A stretch of DNA of 64,000 bases from Sphaerolaimus hirsutus (GCA_964036195.1 OZ038456.1:19282001-19346000); one strand, 5' to 3'. Counted from the first letter of the stretch, positions 1 through 12,858 are shown. Numbers and translations: made by a program. Notes: a model not told the origin generated them from the sequence alone.

Positions 1-25
1 CAGTTAAACTGGGATGTGTGCAGAA

Positions 26-3000
26 TCACTTTGTAATATGTTCATCTTTCAATCCTTCTTGAGTACCACCCGTTTGAGGTTTCTCATCAGCTAGAAGCTG
101 CCCAACAGCTAAAAAAAGAATTTTTTACACAAATTCAACAAAACAAAACATTGTTTCAAAAGGATCTCACCTTGAAAAGCTTTCTGCATTTGCTCCATAT
201 CCCTCAAAAGTCTGGCAACTTTTTCTTGTTTATTCTCACTCTGACTAATACCCATTTCCTCAGGGAGCTGTGTATCACTTTGACTAGTACCAGATATTGC
301 AAACGATTCAAGGCATGATATCAGATCAGGTGGACAATCACTTGCATGTCGGTGTCTGCAATCAGAAGACATCACATTAACCTCTCTATGTATTTTTTTG
401 TGAATACTGGGAGCAGTGCCAACCCAAGCCGTGTAAAGTGTAAAGTCGAGTGTCAAATGTCAATTAAAAAAAGAGATTATATTACAGAAGTTTGCAATTG
501 ACAATTTCCGACACTTTGCATGTCAATTGACAATTTTACACTGTTATACCTGTTTTATACTGTTATGTTGACAATGTTATACCATATTTCCTCGAAATAC
601 CCCCCCCCCTTGAATTAACCCCCCCTCGAAATACCCCAGGTGTTTTTGAGCTGGGGAAAAAATACCCCCCCCCTCGAAATACCCCCGTCTGTAATGATGT
701 ACATTATGTATGCAATGTACATGATGTACTTTATGTGGCCAATTTGCATCATAACTACACATAGACTAGTATGTGTAGCAATGTACGTCTATATGTCCTA
801 ATATATTTGTCTATATGTCCGAATAATATATTCGTCTATATGTCCTAGTTATGGGTACGTAAAAACCCATTCTCTACTACAATAGTTTACGAAAATTTCC
901 GGCGAAATAATAACCCCCCTCGAAAAAGCCCCCCTCAAAATACCCCCCTCAAAATTTCCACTCTGAAAAAAAAACCTGGGGGTATTTTGATGAAATACGG
1001 TGACACATTTGCCACCTGACATTACACTTTACTGGGCTTGAGATTGGCACATGGTTGAATGCTGCAATAGTTTCTAGCATTCATGCCGATTTTCTGCTGA
1101 AATTTCAAAAACATTGAAAACTCATAAATCAGCTTTGAACATGTTTAAGTTTACCAGAATAAGTGTCTGTCAACCAGGGCCGTATCCAGGGGGGCGGGGG
1201 GGGGGCTGCAGCCCCCCCCCTTCCCGGGGTGAGACCAGAAAGTGGCCGGAAAATGCCACTTTTCAACATCAGCGTAAAAAATTTTGCGCGCGCATTTTTC
1301 ACTAGGCGTGATGTATCAACGATGGGTAAGTTCTCCAAAAAAAAACACTTTCTGTGTTTTGAGTTTTTCAAAAATGAATACCTGTGTTTTGAGTTTTTTC
1401 TCAAAAAAAACTTGAGTAACTCTGTTTTTATTTCTGTGTTTTTTGTAAAAACTCAAGTTTTTTCGAGTTTTTTCTCTAAAAAACTTGAGTTTTTTCCAAA
1501 AAATGTGAGTTTTCCCCCAAAAAGTTCGATTTACAGCATTTCTATCTGGAAACAGTGGTTTTCTTATAAAATATTGGTTTTACACATGTTTTAACCCCAC
1601 ATAACATTTGTGTATTCATTCAAGTGTCAAAAAAAGTCTATAAAAATGTCCACAATGAGGACATCAACATCACAACACCAGCAACAAAATGCCCAGAAAC
1701 GACAATTTACACAGTACTCCAAAATTCTTCAATGGATGTGCACTGTATGGAAGACTATGGAATTGATTTGAACTACAACTACCATTTACCTCGAAATACC
1801 CCCATGGGGGTTTATTATTTCATCAGAAAGTTTTGTAAGGATCATAGAAAATAGTAGGCATTTACGTACCCAAACAGGTTATAAATGCGTACAAACAGGA
1901 TATATTTGAAATAAACATGTAGATAGCTACACAAGCTAGTACAGTCTATGTGTAGCTGCAATGCAAATTAGCAGTAATAAATACATCATGTACATTGGAT
2001 ACATGATGTACATCATCCCGGAGGGGGCTATATCGAGGGGAGGCTTATTATTTCACCAGTCCATTTTGAGGGGGGTTAATTCAGGGGGGGGGGGGTTAAT
2101 TCGAGGTAATAAGGTATACTTAAATGTCAAAACTTAAATTGTCAAATCCACCATGAGATGTGCATGCCATCTTGAATTTCTTTTTTGTACCATTATAAAA
2201 TATGAATACATTATGTACATATTTACATACTATACATGCTTATCTTATCTTGTTTAGTTTAACTGAATTAATGTGCATTCAACCGCTTCGCTGAAAAAAA
2301 CACAAAAACTCAAAAAAACTTTTCTGTGTTTCCGTGTTTCTGTGTTTCTGTGTTCTCCAAAAAAAAACTCAATTGAGTTTTGAGTTTTTCAAAATTTATG
2401 AGTTCCCGTGTTTCTGTGTAAAACAAAAACACAGAAACTCAATGAGTTTCTGTGTTCAATTTCTGTGTTTTTTCCATCGTTGGATGTATTATCGGCTCCC
2501 TGTGGCCAAAATCATTAAAAATATACTCAATTGTGTGCTGTTTGCTGTATTTGTATGTATATTTACACACATATACAGCGTTCCATGGCACTGGCGCCAA
2601 CGCCAAAGGCGCCATGACATTGTGCCTACTAATGGCGCGAGCGCCATGGCGCCATTCCGCCACTCTGTACGTAAAATTTTAGGCTGAGCCCCCCCACTCG
2701 CCGGCCTCTGTAAACAAGCAGTCCCCCCCCCCTCAAAAATGCTGGATACGTCGCTGCTGTCAACTAATGTTGATGGCGGTAAAAATTAATTTATTCCATT
2801 AAACACAAATGCATTCAAAACATACAGTTTTCAAATATTTTGAAATTTTGATAGGAAACCAGTGTGTGCAGGCACAAAATGCACAAAACTGACTTCAACA
2901 CAGACAACATTCTGTTGGCTTCAGCTGCAGCTCCATGGGATGCTCTTGTCAACTCAGACAGGAGTGTCTGCATAATTGGATGTGAGTGATGTGAGAAGAG

Positions 3001-6000
3001 AAATGAGAAGTTCTGTTTATTGAAATCATATACATAGTGGTCTGGAATATGGCTGAAACAAGTGCCCAGAGTCAAAACATGATTTAGTATCTTTATGCAG
3101 GTACCAGTGATATAAGGCATACAAAAATATATATTTAACAGATATGTTGGAATGCCCTTTTAAAATAGCCTTAGGATGGACTCTTTAAGAGGCCTTTGCT
3201 GGAAGCTACAAACACAATGAGTAAAAAATCACAAAAACTGACTGGGTCAAACACATCTCCTTCTTCAATCTGCAACAATTCCTCATCCCTCATAGAACTC
3301 AAATCCTCCAATGAAATGCCTCCCTTCAATTGTCTGCCACCATGATTGCCATTATTTGTGGCACCTCGACCTTTATCAGGTGAATCATGAATGGCATACC
3401 CAGCTGCCCTAGATTCCAACTTGCTTGCATGAAATGACATTGACCTGCCAGCATTGGCAAATTGCTCATGTTTTGATAATGCTGAATGCATTGGCTTTGG
3501 GTTGTTTTGGCCTGATGCTGCTGCGGCTCTGGGGTCGTAGTTTTTGCGCCTGTGTAATGCAGTACAATTTGTGACATAAGAAGGTTGCGACTTTCTGACA
3601 CTATTTCCAGAAATTGCCGACCTAAGCCATGCATCCTTTTGTGCCTTTGTCTGTGCCAGCATTCTAGCTGGGGAATTTGGTCCAAATGACCAGCCAGTGT
3701 TCCTACTGGCAGCAGTGTGCCTTGGTGAAACAGAGACTGCTTGCTGTCCATTTCTCACACTGAATCTACCACCATCAGCTCGCCTGAAAACCAATTTTTT
3801 TAACAAAATAACAGTAACATCTAGTACCTACCATTTTAATCAAATGGTCAATTTTTGAATAGTATAGTGTGAAAACTGCACCCTGAAATCTACCTTACTG
3901 CATCTGAATAATCAATATATGCATATGTAAAATACTTTTGTTTTACTCACCCCTGAACACAGAAAATGTAAAATACTTGTTTTACACATACTCATGAGTA
4001 CATGTGAGATAGGTAATTACTTTCTTTCCAGGAAAATGTAAAATTTATTGCTTATTTTCATGGAAAATGTAAAAGCGAGTACCTTTCTTAATAGAATATG
4101 TAAAAGTGGGTACTTTTTCAAGGAAAATGTAAAAAAATACTACTTATTACATGTGAGAGCGATTTTTACACTGTAAGACATAATAGATGTCGTTTTTAGT
4201 GGTAATTTAGAATTTTTTTAAATGATATGATTTATTCAAGATTTTCTTATTTCAGCAACAAAAAATTGTGAGTTTAGCAACAAAAATACAATTTCTGTAC
4301 TTGTGTACTTGTAAGAGTAACAGTAACTCACAGTACTCACTAGTGATGGAAAAAGCGCCAGGCTTTTAGCGCCAAGCGCCAAAAGCGCCATGGCGCTTTT
4401 CCGGTCCACGGCGCCAAGCGCCAATGGCGCCAGAGCGTTTTAGCGCCAAGCGCCAAAAGCGTCATGGCCCTTTTCCGATCCACGGCGCCAAGCGCCAATG
4501 GGGCCAGAGCGTTTTAGCGCCAAGCGCCAAAAGCGCCATGGCGCTTTTCTGGACCACGGCGCCAAGCGCCAAGGGCGCCAGGAAGCAATAGCGCCAAGCG
4601 CCAATGGCGCCAGCGCCAAAGTGAAAACGCTTTTTATTATGCCGCACGATGTCCCAAACAGCCTCCCCTGGAAAATTTTTTTCCAGCTATCTACCCAACC
4701 TCCGCGAGAGTCAAAATCAAGGGGGTTGGATTGGGTAGATACACTCATTTTCGGTGGGTGCATCTCAAGGGGAGAGTATTATTTCTATAGCTCACTCAAG
4801 ACCTGGGTGAATTTCAAGGGGTAAATACGAGGTGGTAAAATTCGAGTGGGTAGATTGAAAAAAACCCACCTTGAATAACACCCACTCGAATAACACCCAA
4901 CGATGGGTAAGTTCTCCAAAAAAAACACTTTCTGTGTTTTGAGTTTTTCAAAAATGAATACCTGTGTTTTGGGTTTTTTTCTTGAAAAAAACTTGAGTAA
5001 CTCTGTTTTTATTTCTGTGTTTTTTGTAAAAACTTGAGTTTTTTGAGTTTTTTCTAAAAAATTCAAGTTTTCCCCCCTAAAATTTTTATTTACAGCATTT
5101 CGATCTGGAAACAGTGGTTTTCTTATAAAATATTGGTTTTGCACATGTTTTAACCACACATAACATTTGTGTATTCATTCAAGTGTCGAAAAAGTCCTTA
5201 AAAATGACCACAATGAGGACATCAACATCACAACACCAGCAACAAAATGCCCAGAAATGACAATTTACACAGTTATGAGTTTCCGTGTTTCCGTGTCTCC
5301 AAAATTCTTCGGATGTGCACTGTATGGAAGACTATGGAATTGATTTGAACTACAACTATCATATTACCTCAAAATACCCCCATGGGCATTATTTTTTCGT
5401 CAGAAAGTTTTGTAAGGATCATAGAAAATAGTAGGCATTTACGTACACAAAACAGGTTATAAATGCGTACAAACAGGATATATTTGAAATAAACATGTAG
5501 TCAGCTACACAACCTAGTACAGTCTATGTGTAGCTGCGATGCAAATTAGCAGTAATAAATACATCATGTACATTGGATACATGATGTACATCATCCCAGA
5601 GGGGGGGTATTTCAAGGGAGGGCGGGCTTATTATTTCACCAGTCCATTTTGAGGGGAGTTAATTCAAGGGGCTGTTTATTCAAGGTAATAAGGTATACTT
5701 AAATGTCGAAACTTAAATTGTCAAATCCACCATGAGATGTGCATGCCATCTTTAATTTCTTTTTTGTACCATTATAAAATATGAATACATCATGTACATA
5801 TTTACATACTATAGGTAGATGCTTATCTTATCTTGTTTAGTATAACTGAATTAATGTGCATCCAACCACTTCACTGAAAAAAACACAAAAACTCAAAAAA
5901 CTTTTCTGTGTTTCCGTGTTTCTGTGTTTCTGTGTTCTCCAAAAAAAAAACTCATTTGAGTTTTGAGTTTTTCAAAGTTTATGAGTTTTCGTGTTTCTGT

Positions 6001-9000
6001 GTAAAACAAAAACACAGAAACTCAATGAGTTTCTGTGTTCAATTTCTGTGTTTTTTCCATCGTTGATAACACCCACTCGAATAACACCCCGTTGAGTAAC
6101 TTCCTCTCCAAAACTTACTGATGAAATTATAACTCACTGGGGTCCTATTCGAGGATATACGGTAGCTGGAATTGTGAGTAAATGAGGAGCAATTTTGGAC
6201 AACGTACCTATGCAACATTTCAATGTTTTTAGGGTACTCACAGTGATCAAATGCAAATTTAACAGGGCTTGGGAACAAAAATTTTGTCAGGTGCAAGAAG
6301 TCGTTAAGTCTACTTGTTTACTAGACTTCTTCCTGGATTTTTTATAATAATCGTTGGCGCTTTTTTGGCGCCATTTAAAATGCTGGCGCCAGGCGCCAAT
6401 AGCGCCGCCAGTAAATGGCGCCAAGCGCCAAAAGCCCCATGGCGCTTTCTCAGATCCCGGCGCCAAGCGCCAATGGCGCCAGAGCATTTTAGCGCCAAGC
6501 GCGAAAAGCGCCATGGCGCTTTTTGCTCTGGCGCTAGCGCCAGGCGCCAGCGCCATGGCGCTTTTCCATCACTAGTACTCACAGTAAAAGTACTCGATTA
6601 CCGTATTTCTTCTAATAGATTGGCCCTGTTCTATTTTTTAGTCAACTTTTTTACCTGCCGTTCTATTAGAGGTGCCGTTTTATTGGAAGCTGCCATTCTA
6701 TGTTTTTCATCAAACTTTTCACAAATTTCATTTGAACATAGTATTTTACTGAGACATCAGCGACATCTTAATATCAGAACATCAATTTAAACCAAACTAC
6801 CTAAATGTGTAGAAACCCCTGAATCATTGATCTGAACACCCTGGATGCTCTCACCACTAATTTTTCAAATGTTTGTGTTTTTGTACTCTTTCAACATAAT
6901 TTCTACCTGCCATTCTATTGGAGGTGCCATTCTATTGGAGGTATGCCATTCTATTAGAAGAAATACGATATTTATTTTTTGAGTAAATGTTACTACATTT
7001 TAACAACTGTGCAGTTCATCGTGTAAAAAGCAGAGTTGCGAAAGCGTATTTACGCTTACCCGAAATACCCGGGTAAATGGGTATTTATACTTACACTTAC
7101 GCTTACGCTTTCGTAAAATACCCATACGCTTTTTTACACTTTCCCGGCCGAATTACCCGGTTACTATAAGCGTAACAACGTTTCACTCGGTCCAGTTTCA
7201 TGCTTTAAAAAAGTGTAAAACAACAAACAAAAAAAATGAACGAAAACGTGTACAAAAAACTGACTGCGTGTGTGCAGTAGCACACTAAAACAGGAGAAAA
7301 TGTACACAACTCTGTTGAAATACAAATGTCTCGTTAAACTTGTCTTGCCTAGCAATATCGTAGCTTCAGATTAGGAATTTTGGGGCTGAAAATGGATTGC
7401 AAAAACTGAGAGCTTTATTTTGAAACAGTTCACTGAACAAAAACAGACAGAATCCGGGATGCATTACCTTTTCCGCCACTGTATGTGAGTATATATTCAC
7501 CTGGTATGCATATTTACTTGATTGTGAATGCATACAGAAACTTAATGTATAATAAATATGCAACTGTGTACAATTTATTGTGAAAATATGAATGACAATG
7601 GTGTATAAAGTCATCTAATAGTGAAAGCAAGGGTGTTTTCTGATGCAAGAGCACTTTCTAAAAGAAATTTACGCTTACTCTTTATTTTACGCTTTTCTAG
7701 GTATTCTAAAAATACCTTACGCTTACAGTATCCATACTCAAAATTTGGAAAGTGTATTTACGCTTATGCTTACGCTTTCCAAAAATACTGGTATTTTAAC
7801 AACTCTGGTAAAAAGTGAATTTCAATAAAAAGAAGTTTCACACCTAAACTGCTGCGCTGCACCTGCACCAGCAGATCCACCAGCACCTGGTCCCACATTG
7901 CCTGTACCTGCATATGACCTTCTCACATTTGGGGGCTTTTTACTTGGAGATGACAACCCTGTAGGCTGCTTCTGTTTTGCCTTTGCTGCTGCCAATGGCT
8001 TCATATCACGTGGTGATGGATCAATATGAGAGACTGCAAGGAGGAAATAGGCAATTTGACCAAACTTTATCAAAATGTCCAAAACAGAGGGGCAGTAAGG
8101 GGCAGTTTTCCCATCACCAAAACACACCAAACAACATTACACAAACTATTACCTTTAGACTCAGCATCCCTGTTAGTCAATTTAGCCAACTCATTCAAAA
8201 GCTTTTGCCTGATAGCACTGGGACCCACATCCTCAATAGGCTCATTTTGAACACCTATTCTACTAGTGCTGCCAGAATCCAATCTGCTTCTGAGCTGATA
8301 CTTTTGCAGTTTCCCAGCCCTGGTGAATGTGGCCCCAAATGGTGGAATAGGGACACACTGAGATGACTTCCTACTTCCGCTGGCGCTCCCGACATTTCCC
8401 GATGGCACTATAACAGGCTGGTTATCTGGGTCATCTGGCATATCACCCTTCTGGCTTAAAGCTGTGTTGTTGCCTTCACTGGCTGCACATGGACTTTGTA
8501 ATGTTTGAGGGCTGTGGCTGCCAGAAACTGGAGCAGATAGTTTTGGCATGACTTGATCAGATGTCGAGTGGCTTAGTGATAAAGCCACAGTTGTGAGAGC
8601 CCTTTCTATGCCTTCTCTGGCTAATTTCAATTCAGCATCATCAATTTCATTTTGACCATCTGAATTGCCATTTTTATCTGTTGGCTGTGCTGCAGGTGCA
8701 TCTGGCGGTGCACCTATGGGAAGGATGTGAGTGTATGGCCATTTTGGATGTGTACGGATGTGCAGAGGCAAGGGCAATCAAATCGAAATTGCTGAGTGAA
8801 ATGGGATTAATGAAACATGTGCATTGTGTGTGAAAGCACTTATTACAAAAGTTAGAATGTATAGAGTTATATGTAGCACACTAGCAGGGGTAAGAGATTG
8901 GTTTATGTTGGACATGAAACACTCTTTCCAAATGATGCTTTACCTGGCCTTTTGACAACATAAGTAGCTTGAGACATCATGCCCTCACTCATATCTGAAT

Positions 9001-12000
9001 CCCTTCTGACCCGCATTGCAACTTTTGGGGCAGTCACAGGAGGATAATATCTGTCAGACTTTTTACTAGCCATGGATGAAGCTGGGGTATCTTGTGGGCC
9101 ACCAGCCAACAGTTTGTCTGAAGATGGTAGTAAAGTGTTTTGAAATTGATCCTGTGCTGAAAGTGCAAAAATTTGGAAACCTTTAAAACTGACCTAACAA
9201 ATACTGTTTGGAATTATCTCCAGGTGATGGCAAATGTGCAGTATGTTTTGTATTTGATGGCGGTCCTGTTTTTGTCCTTAAATTAGGTCTCCTTTGTGCA
9301 ACAGCATCTTGTAGTGAGATTGGCTTTTTTACTCCATCCACAGTGCCAGCATCATTTTCAGCTGGGATGAAAAGTGCCTGCCCCTGCACTTTCTTTGGTG
9401 CCAGACCAACTAGTTTCTTAGGTGCAGGCTGAGCATCACCCAATGAAATTGTGAATGCTGTGCCTGGCTCAGAATGGCGAGCTGAAAAATAGGTCATATT
9501 AAGCAAGATTGGAGTTTTTGTTCAAAGTGATTTTTAAACATTGTTTTTTTGAATAAAAACACAAGCATTGAAACCATTTATAAAAAAATGTCAGCAAATT
9601 TTTTTGTATTTACTTATGCTCCAAGTATTTTTCAATTTTTCAGCATGCAATCTAACATACACATTACCATTGATGGTTTTTGCATTGTTTTTGAGGCATT
9701 TCAGTGTAAAAGCTTCCATTTGTTCAGGGTGATAATAAGCCATTATATCAGCCAGCAATAAAAATTCAGCTAACATTTTGGTGGTGGCTTTTTCACTGCA
9801 TCGCCAGCATTCTCTTCACAAAGCGGTATCACCATTCTAACAGGTGGTTGCCTCACTCTAGGTTGGGGAGGTGATGATGATTTTGTCATTACATCTGAAA
9901 CTGGCTGTGGTTCTGAAGGAAGATGTTCTGAGACCACTGGGGTTGACTCAGCCATGGGTGTTTTCATTAACCTGTGATTTAGAATACATGCAGTAAAAAA
10001 TATTGACATAATTGAGAAGTTACTAAGCTAGAATTGTTTTAGAATTTTACAACTTAGTAATTCCTTGAGTGATTATAATGAAACCTGATAAATGATAAGT
10101 GTTATTTTTTACCATTGACGAAAAATTGCTATCTATCCATCCCAAGGAGTGTATCAACTATATATCCCTCTCAAGGACTACCAGCTGTCCAAAAGCTGTC
10201 CAGAAACGGTCTGGTGAAATTTATCTCCCCCCCACCGTGACAAGCTCCCCAGTGAAGTATTTGAGGATGATGGTAGTAGAGGATGAGGATGTTGGTAGTA
10301 GAAGATGAGGATGAGGATTATTTGAGGATGATGGTGGACATTTTAGAAAAATAAAATATTGTGACAGAGTGTAAACTTTGCATTTTCAGTAGGCAAAATG
10401 TTTACCTTTCCATTTTCTGGCAAGCAAAATTTTTCTACCTTTTATTTTCTGACAGCTTAACCTTTAACACCTTTTGATTATCTGTAAGATTATTTTGACA
10501 CCCTCATTAAAATATCATAACCAAAAAACACACCTGCCAGAATGTGAATGGGCCTTCTCATCCTGCTCATGGTCAGCTTGTGGGTCAGATGATTTTGATG
10601 CAACTGAATTAGTTTTTGCAAATTGTGGATGTGGAACACCATCTTGAGAACACTCTTGGTCAATCTTGGCTACAAAGATTGTAAAACTTCGAGGTTACTT
10701 AGATAGAGTATTCATTTCATAACATACTTCATTTCTTCTAATAGAAAAGCATACCACCAAATAGAATGGTGCCTCAAATAGAACAGCAGGTTTTAGTTAT
10801 TTTTCACCACCAAAAAATAGAACAGCACTCTTCTATTAGAAGAAATATGGTAAGCAGATACATAATAACCTTACTAACCATTATGTGCCACTGTTGGTCC
10901 ATCAGGCCTCTGTGGAGTTTGGCTTCTCCTCCTAACAACTCTGAGTGCAGTGACATTGCCCAATTCCTGTGGCTGCCTCGACCTTCTATTGAGAACAGTC
11001 TCAGTGTCACTGTGACCAACTGAGACATTGTCATTTGTGTCATTGTCACTGACTTCATCTTCACCCCACCATGATGGGGCACCCCCAAACAGGGGGGTCC
11101 TACCATGACCTAGTTCTAGCCCTGTGAAATTGAAATGGACATGGAAATATTGTGAGAATTTTTTTTTTGATAAATGTGATGCTCACTTGCTCCAGAATGG
11201 TATCTACCACCCAACGGTGGTGGATTTTGTTGCCTAGAAACAGGAGGAATTGGTGGTGCAGGAGCCTCACTCCTCACACTGACAGTGGGTTCATCTGGTG
11301 GTCCTCTGTCATTGTCACTGGCAATTGATGAGCCACTGGCAATCCCTTGTAGCTGTGGCTGGTGCTGTTGATGGTATAGGTTGTGATATTGTCTTGTGCA
11401 ATGCATGCATGCTGGGTCATTTTGCTGTGGTCTGACAGGCTGCTGTGTATCGACTGCACTGCCGCAGGATGTACAGCAGTGACCAGAGCTGGCAGGCATC
11501 ATCATTGGTTGTGGGTACATATATGCACCTGGGAAGATATATCTGATTGGTGCTATTCACTTTTAAACATCACCCAAGCAATTATTATTTATGAAAATAT
11601 TTTTGAAGATTTGAGATTTTTTTAAAAATTACAGCAACAAATTTTGCCAGCAGGTCATGGGAAAATAAAATTAAACATGGCTAATCCTATTGTCCAAGTT
11701 CTGGTGGTACAGTTCTTTTGGAACAGACAGTAAATCCACAAAACCATCCATGAAAAACAAAATCAGTATTTCTCTGATGGCTAGGTCTATTTTTAACCTT
11801 TTTCTAGTGACCAAAAATAGCTTACACTACAACTAGAAGAAATCTGGCATGTATTCATTTACCTTGCATATGTGGTGGTGCAGCATAATACAGGCCAGGT
11901 GCAGGTACCAAAACAGGCTGGTAAATCACAGCATGCCCAGTGCCCATCAACGCTTGAGGATGTGGCTGATAGCGCATTGCATTGCCAGACATGGCAGAAC

Positions 12001-12858
12001 TGACAGATGGTGTATAATGAGAGTAGCCACCCTGGTAGCTGTCTGATGTCATCTGGCTAGAGGGTCTGCCAGTGGCACTTTCCAGTGGTGATGTCTGGTT
12101 TGGGTGCACTTGAACTCCTGACAGGTTATTTGCTGATGATGCAGGTGGTGATGTCATTGATGTTGAACTTTGTGAGACCTGTGAATAAATTTTGATGGAT
12201 GCATGAACATAAGGGAATATCTCAAACATTTGCAACTGTTTCAAAAATAGGTTTTATAAAGTGATGTTGACATGGTTTTTCTGTGATGACAAATTTTTTT
12301 TTAATTCTTCAACCATCTTCAGGGATGAAAATGAAGTATTTTATGTGTCACTCTGCTCAGCCTCACTCTCTAGGACAAATCCAAAACTTCATAGATTACA
12401 TAATCATGCACACTGGATCAAATTGTTTCATCAGAACAAATACCCTAACAACTCCAACAACAAGAAAAAATGTAAGGGAATATGTTTTGGTGTAACAACT
12501 TATGTGCAACTTATTTTGTGCACAAGTGTACATTTTTCCAATGCATAAGAGACTTTAATGAACACACAAAAGTGTGTATAAAGAACTGGCAGTTTTGCAT
12601 GTCTACTTTTGTCACCATTCTACACACAAACATTGACATCACACAACTTTTCCCCAAACAAACCTGTGAACCTGACCCAGAATTCATGTGCCTCAAAGTT
12701 GGTGCCACATGCACAGTTGTTGGTGGTGGCCTTTGCTGCTGACTGCCACCATGGCTCACGGGTGCCATTGGTACATATGATGTGCTATTTTCATTGGATG
12801 TGTTGCCATGGTCATCAGATGGGGGTGGGGGTGGTGATTGGGAACTCATTTTTGACAT
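26..12858 (-). CDS. CEP170-like: CEP170-like centrosomal/microtubule-associated protein, 14 coding exons
   Basis: Seen: exons 12664-12858, 11863-12178, 11187-11528, 10879-11121, 10534-10669, 9775-9971, 9194-9481, 8944-9156, 8153-8713, 7844-8033, 3243-3783, 2894-2967, 171-355 and 26-108, all with GT-AG borders. Their phases chain without a break to 3,564 nt (1,187 aa plus TGA at 26-28). The protein is mostly low-complexity Pro/Ser/Gln. Conserved islands match the CEP170 family as I know it: TPLFGGAPSWWGEDE (about residue 293), GTAFTISLGD (about 483), an acidic helix DDAELKLAREGIERAL (about 668), VFDPTLLSELTRA (about 1071) and a final helix KVARLLRDMEQMQKAF (about 1143). Family role: CEP170 proteins bind centrosomes and microtubules, usually with an N-terminal FHA domain. 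That domain is absent here; the first ATG exon begins just after a possible acceptor (AG at 12860-12861), so a 5' exon may be missing from this model. The 3' UTR lies outside the window. Confidence 0.75.
171..355 (-). CDS. CEP170-like exon 13, C-terminal helical region
   Basis: The exon encodes a Ser/Thr-rich stretch and then a charged helix ending in RDMEQMQKAF. Together with exon 12 (2894-2967) and exon 14 (26-108) it forms the conserved C-terminus, which aligns by eye with the human CEP170B C-terminal region (VSQLSQAIRENTEHLAEKM and the following ILKELRRVQKQLE helix). Exon 14 ends at TGA 26-28. Confidence 0.7.
580..1001. mobile_element. Fold-back element, TACCGTATTTCCTCGAAATACCCC family
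   Basis: The ends are inverted: ACCATATTTCCTCGAAATAC at the left and GGTATTTTGATGAAATACGG at the right. The interior has C-tracts alternating with TCGAAATA. It sits in intron 13 of the CEP170-like gene. Better copies lie at 29889-30289 and 53917-54328. Both ends carry TA, so a TA duplication (Tc1/mariner/pogo style) is possible but not proven. Confidence 0.6.
1175..2756. mobile_element. hAT-like element, CAGGGCCGTATCCAGG family, with nested insertion
   Basis: The left end CAGGGCCGTATCCAGG and right end TGGATACGTCGCTG are flanked by an exact 8-bp duplication CTGTCAAC (1167-1174 and 2757-2764). The edges are C/G homopolymer tracts, and GGCGCC words occur at 2585-2660. A second element (1317-2482) is inserted inside; without it the element would be about 0.4 kb, the size of its relatives at 20704-21140 and 56329-56767. 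Location: intron 13 of the CEP170-like gene. Confidence 0.85.
1317..2482. mobile_element. hAT-like element, CAACGATGG/CCATCGTTG family, copy 1
   Basis: Terminal inverted CAACGATGG and CCATCGTTG; the ends are arrays of CACAGAAAC/GTTTCTGTG words. A CTCGAAATACCCC fold-back core lies at about 1780-2116. The flanks share GATGTAT (7 bp), so the TSD is slightly decayed. It is nearly identical to 4898-6065, which implies recent spread. Nested in 1175-2756. Confidence 0.8.
2765..2893. other. Intron sequence beside a nested element
   Basis: This stretch lies between the transposon at 1175-2756 and exon 12 of the CEP170-like gene (2894-2967). Nothing else was recognised in it. Confidence 0.5.
4341..6574. 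mobile_element. hAT-like element with GCGCCA arrays, copy A1
   Basis: Ends TAGTGATGGAAAAAGCGCC and GGCGCTTTTCCATCACTA are flanked by an exact 8-bp TSD GTACTCAC (4333-4340 and 6575-6582). Both ends (4341-4640 and 6355-6574) are dense arrays of GCGCCA/GGCGCT words. The middle contains other repeats, including the complete element 4898-6065. No transposase frame is visible, so it is non-autonomous. Confidence 0.9.
4898..6065. mobile_element. hAT-like element, CAACGATGG family, copy 2
   Basis: Begins CAACGATGG and ends CCATCGTTG, flanked by an exact 8-bp TSD ATAACACC (4890-4897 and 6066-6073). Same word-array ends and fold-back core as copy 1 at 1317-2482. Nested inside 4341-6574. Confidence 0.9.
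6599..6970. mobile_element. Fold-back element, TTCTAATAGA family
   Basis: Inverted ends TACCGTATTTCTTCTAATAG and CTATTAGAAGAAATACGATA, with interior words such as TGCCATTCTATT. Related sequence occurs at about 10730-10852 and 48440-48700. TA is present at each end. Confidence 0.6.
7031..7807. mobile_element. hAT-like element with TTACGC arrays, copy D1
   Basis: Ends CAGAGTTGCGAAAGCG and TTTTAACAACTCTG, with an exact 8-bp TSD GTAAAAAG (7023-7030 and 7808-7815). Subterminal arrays of TTACGC words face each other from the two ends. The middle (7180-7620) has no recognised gene. Confidence 0.9.
9596..9774. repeat. Dispersed repeat within an intron
   Basis: The stretch around 9655-9755 (CACATTACCATTGATGG ... 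AAAGCTTCCATTTGTTCA) recurs with mismatches at about 22037-22140. The minus-strand open frame crossing it is therefore not taken as an exon. Confidence 0.55.
10728..10852. mobile_element. Short TTCTAATAGA fold-back element
   Basis: TTCATTTCTTCTAATAGAAA at the left and TTCTATTAGAAGAAATATGG at the right form the inverted ends. It lies in intron 4 of the CEP170-like gene, 60 bp from exon 5. Confidence 0.55.
10879..11121 (-). CDS. CEP170-like exon 4, with the family signature motif
   Basis: This exon gives the best single family match: a TPL-x-G-x-PSWWGED core followed by an acidic stretch and an arginine-rich tail (RRSRQPQE, RVVRRRSQTP). Entry phase is 2 nt and exit phase 1 nt, matching its neighbours. 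A longer open frame read from another phase over the same bases (10804-11106) is only a shadow, because it does not join to the adjacent exons. Confidence 0.75.

Larger units (their letters stand above)
3784..7843. other. Intron 10 of the CEP170-like gene, packed with transposons
   Basis: At 4 kb this is one of the longest introns of the gene. It holds an AAAATGTAAAA-word stretch (3850-4190, decayed relative of the 33042-33537 element), a GCGCCA hAT-like element (4341-6574, with a nested copy), a TTCTAATAGA fold-back (6599-6970) and a TTACGC-word element (7031-7807). No coding exon was seen in it. Confidence 0.7.

Noticed and set aside
1163-1594. 143-codon plus-strand open frame
   Set aside because: It runs across G/C homopolymer tracts and transposon ends; no codon-like signal or splice context.
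7031-7160. TTACGC repeats as a telomeric or interstitial telomere array
   Set aside because: The words lie in facing arrays inside an element with exact TSDs, not in one long array.
9591-9776. Minus-strand open frame LLLADIMAYYHPEQ... beside exon 6 of the CEP170-like gene
   Set aside because: Its bases recur as a dispersed repeat at about 22037-22140, and the exons on either side join in phase without it.
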